Shown piece by piece: positions 25,333-33,542 of a DNA stretch of 63,173 nt. The notes under the pieces are model-generated. The model was not told where the DNA came from and searched no databases. It was given only the letters and a program-made list of their open reading frames with translations. Made by a program: the position numbers and the translations under genes. The DNA lies in the NCBI GenBank assembly GCA_910578505.1, contig CAJTPV010000016.1:1-63173 (forward strand), given 5' to 3'. How positions within the stretch are numbered: the first letter of the stretch is position 1; the number at the start of each line of letters is the position of its first letter. Source of the stretch: an uncultured Oscillospiraceae bacterium. Its GTDB lineage: Bacteria > Bacillota > Clostridia > Oscillospirales > Oscillospiraceae.

Positions 25333-26241
25333 TCAGTTTTCTTTGCTATAGGGGACGCCCAGCTTTGCCGGCACCTGGAAATTGCTGCGGAAAATGGTCA
25401 GCACAATGGTCAGGATATAGGGCAGCGCAATAATCAGCTCCGTAGGAAAGACCGTCGTCCCGGTCCGGAAATAGACGGAGATTGCGTCCGCCAGGCCGAA
25501 GGCCAGCGTGCCCAGCACAGCCCCCTTTGGCGACCAGTTGCCCAGAAAGCAGATGGCGAAGGCGATCCACCCGCGCCCGCCGATGATGCTGGTGGTAAAC
25601 ATCCCCAGATACCCCACGGTGTAGAAGGACCCCGCCAGCCCGCCGAAGCCGCCGGCCGCCAGCACGGTCAGAAACCGCACCCGGTTGACGTTGATGCCGG
25701 CCACATCCACAGCCACCGGGTTCTCGCCGGTGGAGCGGATGGTCAGGCCCAGGGAGGTCTTGTAGAGCACAAAAATGGAAATGGGAATCAGGATGTAGGC
25801 CAGATAGGTCAGAATATTCTGCTGGAAAAATATCTCTCCCAGAAGGGGAATGCGGGAGAGCAAGGGGACCGGCAGCTTCGGCAGGGTGTCGATCTGCAGC
25901 GGCGTGGTGGGCACGCCGAACAGCACCCGCTGGAAAAAGGCGCAGACGCCCACCGCCAGAATGTTCAGGGCCGTGCCCGTCACCACCTGCTGCTGCCGGA
26001 GGGTCACCGTCACAAAGGCGTACACCAGCGCCATGGCGATCCCCGCCGCCACCGCCGCCAGCAGCCCCAGGGCCAGACTGCCGGACAGGTACGCCCCCAC
26101 AAAGCCGCCCCATGCGCCGATGAGAAAAATGCCCTCAATGGCGCAGATCATCATACCGGTGCGCTCGGCGTATACCTCGGCCAGGGCCCCCAGCAGCAGG
26201 GGCGTACTCATCATGATCGCCCGGGTCAGAAGATTCAACAT
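25333..26241 (-). CDS. nucleoside-type ABC transporter permease (second)
   Basis: A 302-residue permease of the branched-chain/monosaccharide type (BPD_transp_2) with about eight membrane segments. GINVNRVRFLTVLAAGGFGGLAG near residue 190 is the family's EAA-like loop. In Bmp-type importers such as NupNOPQ or BmpA systems, two different permeases pair with a double ATPase and a lipoprotein to import nucleosides. It follows the first permease after 3 bases and is the last gene of the operon. Confidence 0.88.
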   Translation of the reverse strand: MLNLLTRAIMMSTPLLLGALAEVYAERTGMMICAIEGIFLIGAWGGFVGAYLSGSLALGLLAAVAAGIAMALVYAFVTVTLRQQQVVTGTALNILAVGVCAFFQRVLFGVPTTPLQIDTLPKLPVPLLSRIPLLGEIFFQQNILTYLAYILIPISIFVLYKTSLGLTIRSTGENPVAVDVAGINVNRVRFLTVLAAGGFGGLAGSFYTVGYLGMFTTSIIGGRGWIAFAICFLGNWSPKGAVLGTLAFGLADAISVYFRTGTTVFPTELIIALPYILTIVLTIFRSNFQVPAKLGVPYSKEN

Positions 26242-26244
26242 CGC

Positions 26245-27309
26245 TTATACACCAGCCTTTCTCATCCGCTGCTTCTCGCTTCGGTTTTCCATATAGCCCC
26301 GGAGGGCGTAGGAGATAATGACGCAGATCATCACGATGCCCTCGATCAGCTCGATGATGCTGGCCGGGATGCTCAGGCCCGGCAGACGGCCCATGGTGGT
26401 CCCCATGATGTTCAGGAAGCCGAACAGGATGGAGGCAAAAATGCAGCCGATGGGGTTGCCGTTGGCCAGGATGGCAATGCCGATGCCATAGGAGCCGATG
26501 GAGGCGTTGAAGTCCCGCAGCAGCATGTGCTGCACGCCGTTGATCTCCGTCAGTCCGGCCAGTCCGGCCAGTCCGCCGGAGATCAGGAAGGCGATGATAT
26601 AGATGCGGCTGGCCCGGATGCCGCCCAGCTCCGCCGAGAAGGGGTTCCTGCCCACCGCCCGGATCTGGAAGCCCAGGGAGGTCTTGCTCAGCAGCACCCA
26701 CACCAGCACCGCCGCGGCCACCGCCAGCAGGAAGCCCAGATGCACCCGTGTCCCCGGCAGGATGTTGGGCAGGTACGCGCCGGCGGAGATGGCGTCGGTC
26801 TGCATATACTCCGCCTTGGTCTCCTGCAGGCTGGTGCGGAGGAGGTAGTCCATAAAGTTGGTGACCACATAGGTGGACATCATACTGACCAGGAACTCAT
26901 TGGCGCTGAATTTCGCCTTGGCCGCGCCGATCAGTCCCCCCACCGCCGCGCCGGCGGCGAAGGAGCCCACCAGCACCAGCAAAAGCAGCAGGGCCGTGGG
27001 CACGGTATCCTGCAGGGTCAGGGACAGGGACACCGCCACGATGGAGCCCATGAGGAACTGGCCCTGGGCGCCGATGTTGAAGAGATTGGCCTTGTAGGTG
27101 AAGGCGAAGGCCAGGGAGGTGAAGATCAGGGGCGTGGCCTTCACCAGCACCTCGCCCAGGTTGTACTTGTCGGTGACAATCTTCGACAGCGTCTGAGCGC
27201 AGACCTCCGCCGGATTGACATCCATAAACAGCAGCAGGCACGCGCTGATCAGCAGTCCCACGGCCACCGCGCCGGTGTTATAGAGCAGGACGTTTACTTT
27301 TTTCCTCAT
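26245..27309 (-). CDS. nucleoside-type ABC transporter permease (first)
   Basis: A 354-residue polytopic permease of the same fold as its neighbour, with the cytoplasmic loop GIRASRIYIIAFLISGGLAGLAG near residue 235 and NLFNIGAQGQFLMGS near residue 77, which is typical of Bmp/Nup permeases. The start at 27309 overlaps the ATPase stop by four bases; GGAGG lies upstream within the ATPase gene. Confidence 0.88.
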   Translation of the reverse strand: MRKKVNVLLYNTGAVAVGLLISACLLLFMDVNPAEVCAQTLSKIVTDKYNLGEVLVKATPLIFTSLAFAFTYKANLFNIGAQGQFLMGSIVAVSLSLTLQDTVPTALLLLLVLVGSFAAGAAVGGLIGAAKAKFSANEFLVSMMSTYVVTNFMDYLLRTSLQETKAEYMQTDAISAGAYLPNILPGTRVHLGFLLAVAAAVLVWVLLSKTSLGFQIRAVGRNPFSAELGGIRASRIYIIAFLISGGLAGLAGLTEINGVQHMLLRDFNASIGSYGIGIAILANGNPIGCIFASILFGFLNIMGTTMGRLPGLSIPASIIELIEGIVMICVIISYALRGYMENRSEKQRMRKAGV

Positions 27310-28832
27310 TGCGCTGCCTCCTTTTCCCCGGACACGCCGGCCATCAGCAGCCCGATCTGGGCTGTGGTCAGCTCCCCGCTGCGGTAGATGCCCATAAAGC
27401 GCCCGCTGTGCATGACGGCGATCCGGTCGCACATCTCAAAAATTTCCGTCAGCTCGGTGGAGACCAGCAGCACCGCCTTTTTCTTCTCCTTCTCCTCCAG
27501 GATGACGTGGTGAATCCGGTCCACCGCCCCCATGTCCAGGCCGCGGGTGGGCTGGTTGAACACCAGCAGGCGCTTCCCCACGTCCACCTCCCGGCCCAGC
27601 ACCAGCTTCTGCTGGTTCCCGCCGGAGAGCCCCCCGGCCAGGTCGCTCCAGCCGGTGGCCTTGACCCGGTGCTTGGCGATGATCTCGTCGGTATAGCGGT
27701 TCAGCTCCCGGCGGCGGATAAAGCCCCGGCTGACCCACTTCTTGTCAAAGCAGCCCTTGAGCAGGATATTCTCCGCCAGGTCCATATCCATGACCATGGC
27801 GTCCCGGTAGCGGTCCACCGGCACATAGCCGATGCCGGCGGCGTTGCGCTGGCGGATGGAGGCCCGGCTGATCTCCTCCCCGCAGAAGTAGAGGGCTCCC
27901 TCCGTGGGCTGCTTGACGCCGCTGATGACATCGCAGATATCGTCCTGGCCGTTGCCGCTGACCCCCGCGATGCCGAAGATCTCCCCGGCCCGGATGGTGA
28001 AGGACACGTCCCGCAGCAGCTCGGTCCCCCCCTTCTCCCGCAGGCTCACGTGGTCGAAACGAAGCACCTCCTGGCCGGCCTCCTCCTCCGCCGCGGCGGC
28101 CCGGACCGGCGGGACGATGTCCTGCCCGATCATCATATGGGCCAGGGCGTGCTCGTCGGTCTCGTCCCGGCGGACCTCGGCCACCACCGCGCCGCTGCGC
28201 ATGACCACGATCCGGTCCGCCACCTCCATGACCTCCTTCATCTTATGGGTGATGAACACCACACTGTTTCCCTTGGCGGTAAAGCTTTTGATGAACCGCA
28301 TCAGGCTGTCCGACTCCTGGGGGGTCAAAACGGCGGTGGGCTCGTCCATAATCAGAATGCTGGTGTTGATATAGAGGGCCTTGAGGATTTCAATTTTCTG
28401 CTGCTGTCCCACGGCCAGCTGCCCCACGGGCCGGTCCATGGGCACGTCGAAGCCGTAGTCCTGGGCAATCTGCCGCAGTTTGGCCTCGTACTTCTTGATG
28501 GGGATGTAGCCGTGTACATTCCCCAGGATGATGTTCTCCGCCGCCGTGTGGGTCGGCACCAGGGAGAAATGCTGCTGGATCATCGCGATGCCCCGGCTCA
28601 TGGCGTCGGCGGGGCTCTTGATCTGGACCGGCTGTCCGTTGATGAGGATGGTCCCCTCGTCCATTCCGTACAGCCCGTACAGGATTTTCATAATCGTGCT
28701 CTTGCCCGCGCCGTTTTCCCCCAGGAGCGCCACCACCTCGCCGTTGTTCACGGTGAGGGATACGTCCCGGTTGGCCACAACCTTGGCAAAGCATTTGGTG
28801 ATATGCTGAAGCTCTACTGCAGGCGTTCCCAT
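27306..28832 (-). CDS. nucleoside-type ABC transporter ATP-binding protein (double)
   Basis: A 508-residue protein with two ATPase domains. The first has Walker A GENGAGKS near residue 38 and LIMDEPTAVL as Walker B. The second, from about residue 255, has a changed P-loop (GVSGNGQDD) but an intact LSGGNQQK signature and NQPTRGLD in place of the usual DEPTRGLD. This asymmetry is common in sugar and nucleoside ABC ATPases. The start at 28832 uses GGGAG five bases upstream; an in-frame ATG at 28844 is possible. Confidence 0.88.
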   Translation of the reverse strand: MGTPAVELQHITKCFAKVVANRDVSLTVNNGEVVALLGENGAGKSTIMKILYGLYGMDEGTILINGQPVQIKSPADAMSRGIAMIQQHFSLVPTHTAAENIILGNVHGYIPIKKYEAKLRQIAQDYGFDVPMDRPVGQLAVGQQQKIEILKALYINTSILIMDEPTAVLTPQESDSLMRFIKSFTAKGNSVVFITHKMKEVMEVADRIVVMRSGAVVAEVRRDETDEHALAHMMIGQDIVPPVRAAAAEEEAGQEVLRFDHVSLREKGGTELLRDVSFTIRAGEIFGIAGVSGNGQDDICDVISGVKQPTEGALYFCGEEISRASIRQRNAAGIGYVPVDRYRDAMVMDMDLAENILLKGCFDKKWVSRGFIRRRELNRYTDEIIAKHRVKATGWSDLAGGLSGGNQQKLVLGREVDVGKRLLVFNQPTRGLDMGAVDRIHHVILEEKEKKKAVLLVSTELTEIFEMCDRIAVMHSGRFMGIYRSGELTTAQIGLLMAGVSGEKEAAQ

Positions 28833-28883
28833 ATACTCTCCCATTCCGCCGCTGCATGCGGCACACAAAACCGGATTTGAAGA

Positions 28884-28917
28884 AAACGCGGGCCTGCCCC
28901 TTGGGAGACAGGCCCGC
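28884..28917 (-). terminator. attenuating terminator after the bmp gene
   Basis: GCGGGCCTG (28888-28896) pairs with CAGGCCCGC (28909-28917). On the minus strand the hairpin is followed by GTTTTCTTC. It lies between the lipoprotein gene and the ATPase, so it probably cuts most transcripts and keeps the binding protein more abundant than the membrane parts. Confidence 0.7.
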
Positions 28918-28929
28918 ATGGCGGAGCTA

Positions 28930-30009
28930 TCAATCAAACAGAGCCTTCAGGTCAACGCTGCCCTCCCGCAGAGCTATCACAGCCTCGTTACAGGCCGTCT
29001 TAGCCTCTTCCGGACAGTTGTCCGTGTATACGGGGAAGTAGATGTCCTCGGCAACGCCCACCTCCACGATCTGGTGGCCGGTCAGCTTGGTGTGGAGCCA
29101 GGAGCTGATGGCCCATACGTACATGGCGGCGTAATCGAAGTCGATGGAGGCGACTACGGTATCCGGGTCGATCTGGGTCTGGTCGGAGGAGTAGCCCACG
29201 ACCTTCGCGCCCTTCTCCTGGGCTCCGCTGATGACGCCCAGGCCCAGCTCATTGGCGTAGACGAACATCACGTCCGCGCCCTCGTCGATCATGCTCTCGG
29301 ACATCTGCTTGCCCAGAGCGATGTCGCTCCAGCTGTTGGAGTAAGCCAGATTATAGGAGGCGTCCGCAATACCGCGCTCCTTGGCGATCTCCACGGCGGT
29401 CTTGCCGTAGACGGCCATCAGGTCCTTCATGGCCTGGTTGGGGTCGCCGCCGATCATGCCGAACTTGCCGGTCTCGGTGAGGTGGCCGGCGATGACAGCC
29501 GCCAGATAGGACGCCTCATACTCCTTGGGGAACAGGGGGCAGAGGTTGTCGCCGTCGAAGTTGGAGCCGTTGACCACCATGAAGAGGGTGTTGGGATAGC
29601 TGGCGGCCACGGTGGAGGCGGCCTCGTCGAACTGGGAGCCGGCGGCCATAATGATGTCATAGCCCCGCTCCGCGTACTCCCGGAAGGTGGACTCAAAGTC
29701 CGCCTCCTGGACGGCCTCCACATACTCCATGCTGGTGCCCAGCTGCTCGTTGCAGGCCACGACGCCGGCGTAGTTGGAGGCGTTCCAGCCCTGGTCGTTG
29801 ATCTCGCCGGGCAGCAGCAGGACGATCTTCACGTCCGCCGCGCTCTTCCCGCCGCCGCTCTGGGTGTCGCCGGCCTGGTTGTCTCCGGACGGCGCGGCGT
29901 TTCCGGAATTCCCGGAATCTCCCCCGCCATTTTTGGAATTTCCGCCGCAGGCGGCCAGCAGGCCCATCACCATCACAGCGGTCAAAATCAATGCCAATAC
30001 TTTTTTCAT
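28930..30009 (-). CDS. BMP family lipoprotein (nucleoside-binding)
   Basis: A 359-residue extracellular lipoprotein: signal peptide with lipobox LLAAC (Cys at residue 21), then a Gly/Ser/Asn linker to about residue 57, then a periplasmic-binding fold. LLLPGEINDQGWNASNYAG is the usual BMP opening and FVYANELGLGVISGAQE lies in the C-terminal lobe. BMP proteins (PnrA, BmpA, NupN) bind purine nucleosides. It is the first gene of the importer operon with its own consensus promoter and GGAGG. The exact ligand is not determinable. Confidence 0.9.
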   Translation of the reverse strand: MKKVLALILTAVMVMGLLAACGGNSKNGGGDSGNSGNAAPSGDNQAGDTQSGGGKSAADVKIVLLLPGEINDQGWNASNYAGVVACNEQLGTSMEYVEAVQEADFESTFREYAERGYDIIMAAGSQFDEAASTVAASYPNTLFMVVNGSNFDGDNLCPLFPKEYEASYLAAVIAGHLTETGKFGMIGGDPNQAMKDLMAVYGKTAVEIAKERGIADASYNLAYSNSWSDIALGKQMSESMIDEGADVMFVYANELGLGVISGAQEKGAKVVGYSSDQTQIDPDTVVASIDFDYAAMYVWAISSWLHTKLTGHQIVEVGVAEDIYFPVYTDNCPEEAKTACNEAVIALREGSVDLKALFD

Positions 30010-30058
30010 TTTCAGTCCTCCTTGTACATTCTGTCTGCATATTGGTGTGAACTTCACT

Positions 30059-30087
30059 ATTATACCAGCGAAATAACAACCTGTCAA
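30059..30087 (-). promoter_or_regulatory. consensus SigA promoter of the bmp operon
   Basis: On the minus strand TTGACA (30082-30087), a 17-base spacer and TATAAT (30059-30064), identical to consensus. It is back to back with the PadR promoter 46 bases away. Confidence 0.85.
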
Positions 30088-30133
30088 CGAGGAAGGATGA
30101 CAATTTTATCAGGAAAATTGTGCTCCGGACGTC

Positions 30134-30162
30134 TTGACAAGCGGCGCTCTCTATGCTACTAT
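30134..30162 (+). promoter_or_regulatory. SigA promoter of the padR operon
   Basis: TTGACA (30134-30139), a 17-base spacer and TACTAT (30157-30162), close to consensus. The start codon is 49 bases downstream. Confidence 0.75.
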
Positions 30163-30171
30163 TATGCTATA

Positions 30172-30181
30172 CGATATATCG
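30172..30181 (+). promoter_or_regulatory. possible PadR operator
   Basis: CGATATATCG is a perfect 10-base palindrome just downstream of the -10 box, near the transcription start. PadR regulators commonly repress their own gene from such AT-rich palindromes. Confidence 0.45.
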
Positions 30182-30211
30182 AGACGCATAATAGAGAAGG
30201 AGGGATGCACC

Positions 30212-30523
30212 GTGGCCGAGCAGGGGCCGATGACGGAGGCCATGTACTATATCCTGCTCTCGCTGCTGAAGCCCAGCCACGGGTACGGCATGATGCAGCG
30301 GATCAGGGAGCTGTCCGGCGGACGCCTGATTATGGGGCCGGGGACGCTGTACGGCGTGCTCAGCCGCATGAACAAGGAGGGGCTCATCGTCCCCGCCGGG
30401 GAGGAGGGGCGGCGGAAGAACTACGCCATCACTGAGGATGGGAAGGCCGCGCTGCTATCGGAGTACCAGCGGCTGAAGAGCATGGTGTCGGACGGGGCAA
30501 TTCTGGAGGAGGACGGGCTATGA
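30212..30523 (+). CDS. PadR family transcriptional regulator
   Basis: A 103-residue short (class s2-like) PadR regulator with a winged helix: YYILLSLLKPSHGYGMMQRI near residue 10, GTLYGVLSRMNKEGLI near residue 43, and RRKNYAITEDGKAAL, the usual wing. The GTG at 30212 was chosen because AAGGAGGG ends seven bases before it. Its stop overlaps the next gene by four bases. PadR with DUF2812 proteins is a common pair; PadR likely controls those genes. Confidence 0.9.
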   Translation: MAEQGPMTEAMYYILLSLLKPSHGYGMMQRIRELSGGRLIMGPGTLYGVLSRMNKEGLIVPAGEEGRRKNYAITEDGKAALLSEYQRLKSMVSDGAILEEDGL

Positions 30524-31659
30524 AATACCGGTACAGACTTCATCCCATCGGCTATACCTTGGGAGAAAACGAGAAGTTTTACAGTGATATGGAGGCCAAG
30601 GGCTGGCGGGTGGTCAAGCGGGGGGCCTATCTGAGCAAGTTCGTCCGGTCGGAACCCGCTGCGTCCCGGTACCGGATTGAAGTCGTGCCGCTGGGATTTC
30701 AGGAAGACGGCTGCACCATGCCCCCGGAGCAGCGGGCGGTCTATGAGGACTGCGGCTGGGAGTATGTACTGGGCTGGAACCAGCTCCATCTGTTCCGGGC
30801 CCCGGAGGGCAGTGAAGCGCCGGAATTTTACGTGGACCCCGCCGAGCAGCTCCCCGCCATTGAGGCCCTGAGCAAACTGAACTGGTGGGGATGGCAGGCC
30901 ATTTGGGTCGTTGTGTTTGGCCGCTCCTTTTTCGTCCGACACGGGGCTTCCGGGATAAAAGGCGCTTTGTATGACTGGTATATGAGCTGGGTGGAACAAC
31001 CGGCGGCGGTCGGACTCTACGCACTGTTCCTGCTGTGGATGTTGTATCTGACGCTGCGGCAGACCTGGTACGTCAAACGCACCTGCCGCAATCTGAAAAA
31101 CGGCATCCCCCTGGACCACAATCCCCAGCAGCGGCATACGGTCCATCAAGTCATCTGCGGCGCGCTGCTGGCGATGGCCGTCCTGTGCTGCGTGCTGATG
31201 GCGGCGCAGGCGGTCGGAAGCAGAGAACAGCCGCTGCCGGAACAGGCGGACGGGCCGTACCTGCTGATGGACGACCTGGGCTGGGGGCACCGGGGGAGTT
31301 CCACAAACACGATACGCCGCTTCCGCACGCCGCTGGTAGACTGGTGGGAGGTTCATGAGAGTTCGGGTCTTCCGGATTTATGGATGCGGCAGAAGGTCTA
31401 CCGGATGGGCAGTCCCGGCGCGGCGCGCAGGGTGGCCGCCGCCCTGCGGGAGACCAGCAGGGGCTACTCCTTCCGCCCGGACGAGTGCTATATCTACACC
31501 ACCGGGGAACTGGACGCCTGGATCTGTGATTACTCGCTGGTTGCCGTCCAGGGCCGTATGGCCGCATTTATCTACTATGGAGGGAACGGGGACCCGGAGG
31601 AGCTGCTGGCGGTGCTGGCGGACCGCTGGACAGCATATACAGAGGAGGGTGCAGGATGA
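30520..31659 (+). CDS. DUF2812 membrane protein (first copy)
   Basis: A 379-residue protein with an N-terminal DUF2812 domain (about 1-105; LGENEKFYSDMEAKGWRVVK and YEDCGWEYVLGWNQLHLF) and three hydrophobic segments near residues 124-145, 155-180 and 205-230. A C-terminal extracytoplasmic or soluble part of about 150 residues follows. The function of DUF2812 is unknown; such genes are often coupled to PadR regulators. It overlaps both neighbours by four bases and is clearly a paralogue of the next gene. Confidence 0.82.
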   Translation: MKYRYRLHPIGYTLGENEKFYSDMEAKGWRVVKRGAYLSKFVRSEPAASRYRIEVVPLGFQEDGCTMPPEQRAVYEDCGWEYVLGWNQLHLFRAPEGSEAPEFYVDPAEQLPAIEALSKLNWWGWQAIWVVVFGRSFFVRHGASGIKGALYDWYMSWVEQPAAVGLYALFLLWMLYLTLRQTWYVKRTCRNLKNGIPLDHNPQQRHTVHQVICGALLAMAVLCCVLMAAQAVGSREQPLPEQADGPYLLMDDLGWGHRGSSTNTIRRFRTPLVDWWEVHESSGLPDLWMRQKVYRMGSPGAARRVAAALRETSRGYSFRPDECYIYTTGELDAWICDYSLVAVQGRMAAFIYYGGNGDPEELLAVLADRWTAYTEEGAG

Positions 31660-32864
31660 AACACCGGTACAGATTCCACCCCAGCGGCTACGCGCTGGGG
31701 GAGAGCGAGAAATTTTACAGTGATATGGAGGCCAAGGGCTGGCGGCTGGTCAAGCGGGGCTGGTTCCTGAGCAAATTCGCCCCCGTGAAGCCAAGCCGCA
31801 CCCGCTACCGGATCGAGGTGTCCTCCCCCGGGCTCTGGGAGGACGGCTCCCCCCTGCCGCCGGAGCAGCTGGGGGTCTACGAGGACTGCGGCTGGGAGTA
31901 CGCGGCGGGCAGCAATCCCATCCATGTCTTCCGGGCCCCGGAGGGCAGCGAAGCGCCGGAGTTCTACGCCGACCCCGCCGAACAGGCGGAGACCCTGAAG
32001 TTACTGCGGTCCCAGGCCATCCGCGGCGCGGTGCCGTTTTTGACGGTCCTGATCCCGAACCTGTTTTTCTTCGGCCCCCGGCGAAACCTGCAGGGGAATC
32101 TGGGGGTATGGCACACATGGTTCATCGAGGACACCGCGTTCTATCTCTTTTTTGCGCTGCTGATCCTGTTTGTCTGGTACATCAGCCTGCGCAACGTCTG
32201 GCTCATCAACGGGACCTACCGCCGCCTGAAAAACGGCGTCCCACTGAACCACGATCCCCAAAAGCGGCATCCGGTCCACAAGGCTGTCTACGCCGCGTTC
32301 CTGCTCCTGCTGGCCGTCAGCGGGGCGCTGGCAATCGTGCAGAAGGCGGGGACCTGGAAGGGGGACCTGCCAATCGAGGCAGACGGCCCCTATCTGCTGC
32401 TGCAGGACTTCGACTGCGATCTGGAGCGCCGGGTCCCGGACACCTGGAGTCAGGCGGAGAGCAGCCTCAAGCATACGCGGTCCCTGCTGGCGGACTACTG
32501 GGATGTCTATGAGGTGGTGGAGGAAGACGGCGACATCGGCTGGATGTATCAGGACGTGTACCGCCTGCGCAGCCCCATGCTGGCAAAGGGCCTGGTGGAG
32601 GCGCTGAAAAATTCCACCACATTTGGCAGCGATTCCCGTGACTGCACGGCGTATGCGCTGCCGGACCTGATGGCCTGGGTATACCGGGACCTGGAGGTGG
32701 TGGCGGTCAGCGGAAACATGGTGGCCCACATCACCTGGGCGGGCCGGGACTGGCGGAACCCGGACCCGGAGCCGCTGCTGGAGGCCCTGCGGGCGCGCTG
32801 GGAGGAGTACGGCGTTGTCTCCGACGGAAGGACCGAGGAGCAGTGGGGCGTGCGGGCAGGGTAA
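31656..32864 (+). CDS. DUF2812 membrane protein (second copy)
   Basis: A 402-residue paralogue of the preceding protein with the same order: DUF2812 domain at the N-terminus (LGESEKFYSDMEAKGWRLVK, YEDCGWEYAAGSNPIHVF), three membrane segments (about 125-145, 162-182, 207-228) and a soluble C-terminal domain with EADGPYLLLQDF. The N-terminal domains are much closer to each other than the membrane and C-terminal parts, which suggests tandem duplication followed by divergence of the output half. Confidence 0.82.
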   Translation: MKHRYRFHPSGYALGESEKFYSDMEAKGWRLVKRGWFLSKFAPVKPSRTRYRIEVSSPGLWEDGSPLPPEQLGVYEDCGWEYAAGSNPIHVFRAPEGSEAPEFYADPAEQAETLKLLRSQAIRGAVPFLTVLIPNLFFFGPRRNLQGNLGVWHTWFIEDTAFYLFFALLILFVWYISLRNVWLINGTYRRLKNGVPLNHDPQKRHPVHKAVYAAFLLLLAVSGALAIVQKAGTWKGDLPIEADGPYLLLQDFDCDLERRVPDTWSQAESSLKHTRSLLADYWDVYEVVEEDGDIGWMYQDVYRLRSPMLAKGLVEALKNSTTFGSDSRDCTAYALPDLMAWVYRDLEVVAVSGNMVAHITWAGRDWRNPDPEPLLEALRARWEEYGVVSDGRTEEQWGVRAG

Positions 32865-32867
32865 TAC

Positions 32868-32910
32868 GAACTGCGGGCATCCGGCATTGCCGGACACCCG
32901 CAGTTCATTT
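32868..32910. terminator. convergent terminator
   Basis: GAACTGCGGG (32868-32877) pairs with CCCGCAGTTC (32897-32906), with an inner TCCGGCA/TGCCGGA stem. ATTTATT follows on the plus strand. It ends the DUF2812 run and abuts the stop of the convergent Uma2 gene. Confidence 0.7.
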
Positions 32911-33481
32911 ATTCAGGAAAGACCTTACTCAGTTCAATAAAGCATCCTTCCAGCACATTGACCTTTGCCACATCTTCACGTCCGTAATCCTCGCGGATTT
33001 CCAGCACATGGCCGCCCAGCGTAAACACCAGGACAGATTGGTTATCCGGGTCCACGATCCAGTATTCCCGAACCCCGGCCTGCTGGTACAGATTCAGCTT
33101 CACAAGCCGGTCATGCCGCCGGGTGGAGGGCGACAAAATTTCTATAATCATGTCCGGCGCACCCTTGCACCCATGTTTGTCTATCTTGCTCCGATCACAC
33201 ACCACGGAGATGTCCGGTTCAACCATCGTGTTAACGTCCTCCGGCCTGTCTCCCTCCCGCTCGAAAAGCCGGACGCCGAACGGGGCGGGGTAGACTCTGC
33301 ACTGTTTTCCCTCCAGGAAATTTGCCAGCTGCCTGGCAAGCTCCATACTGATTTCCTGGTGCCGGCTGGACGGAGTTGCCATCATAAACGCTTCGCCATT
33401 GATGATTTCGATATGCTCACCCTCGTCCCAGGTGAGAACGTCCGCAAAGGTGTACCGCTCATGTCTCGCGGGAATCGGCAC
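32909..33481 (-). CDS. Uma2 family (DUF820) endonuclease-fold protein
   Basis: A 190-residue protein of the DUF820/Uma2 family, a PD-(D/E)xK restriction-fold group. IEIINGEAFMMATPSSRHQ near residue 24, VEPDISVVCD with the metal-binding Asp near residue 88, and APDMIIEILSPSTRRHDRLVK near residue 108 carry the E-x-K core. The biological role is unknown, and members are often multicopy. A GTG start is used with GGAGG eight bases upstream. Confidence 0.87.
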   Translation of the reverse strand: MPIPARHERYTFADVLTWDEGEHIEIINGEAFMMATPSSRHQEISMELARQLANFLEGKQCRVYPAPFGVRLFEREGDRPEDVNTMVEPDISVVCDRSKIDKHGCKGAPDMIIEILSPSTRRHDRLVKLNLYQQAGVREYWIVDPDNQSVLVFTLGGHVLEIREDYGREDVAKVNVLEGCFIELSKVFPE

Positions 33482-33542
33482 AGGTCATTCCTCCGTTTCT
33501 GCTCTATCCTCTCACACCGTTCTTTTCCTGTTCACATCAGCC

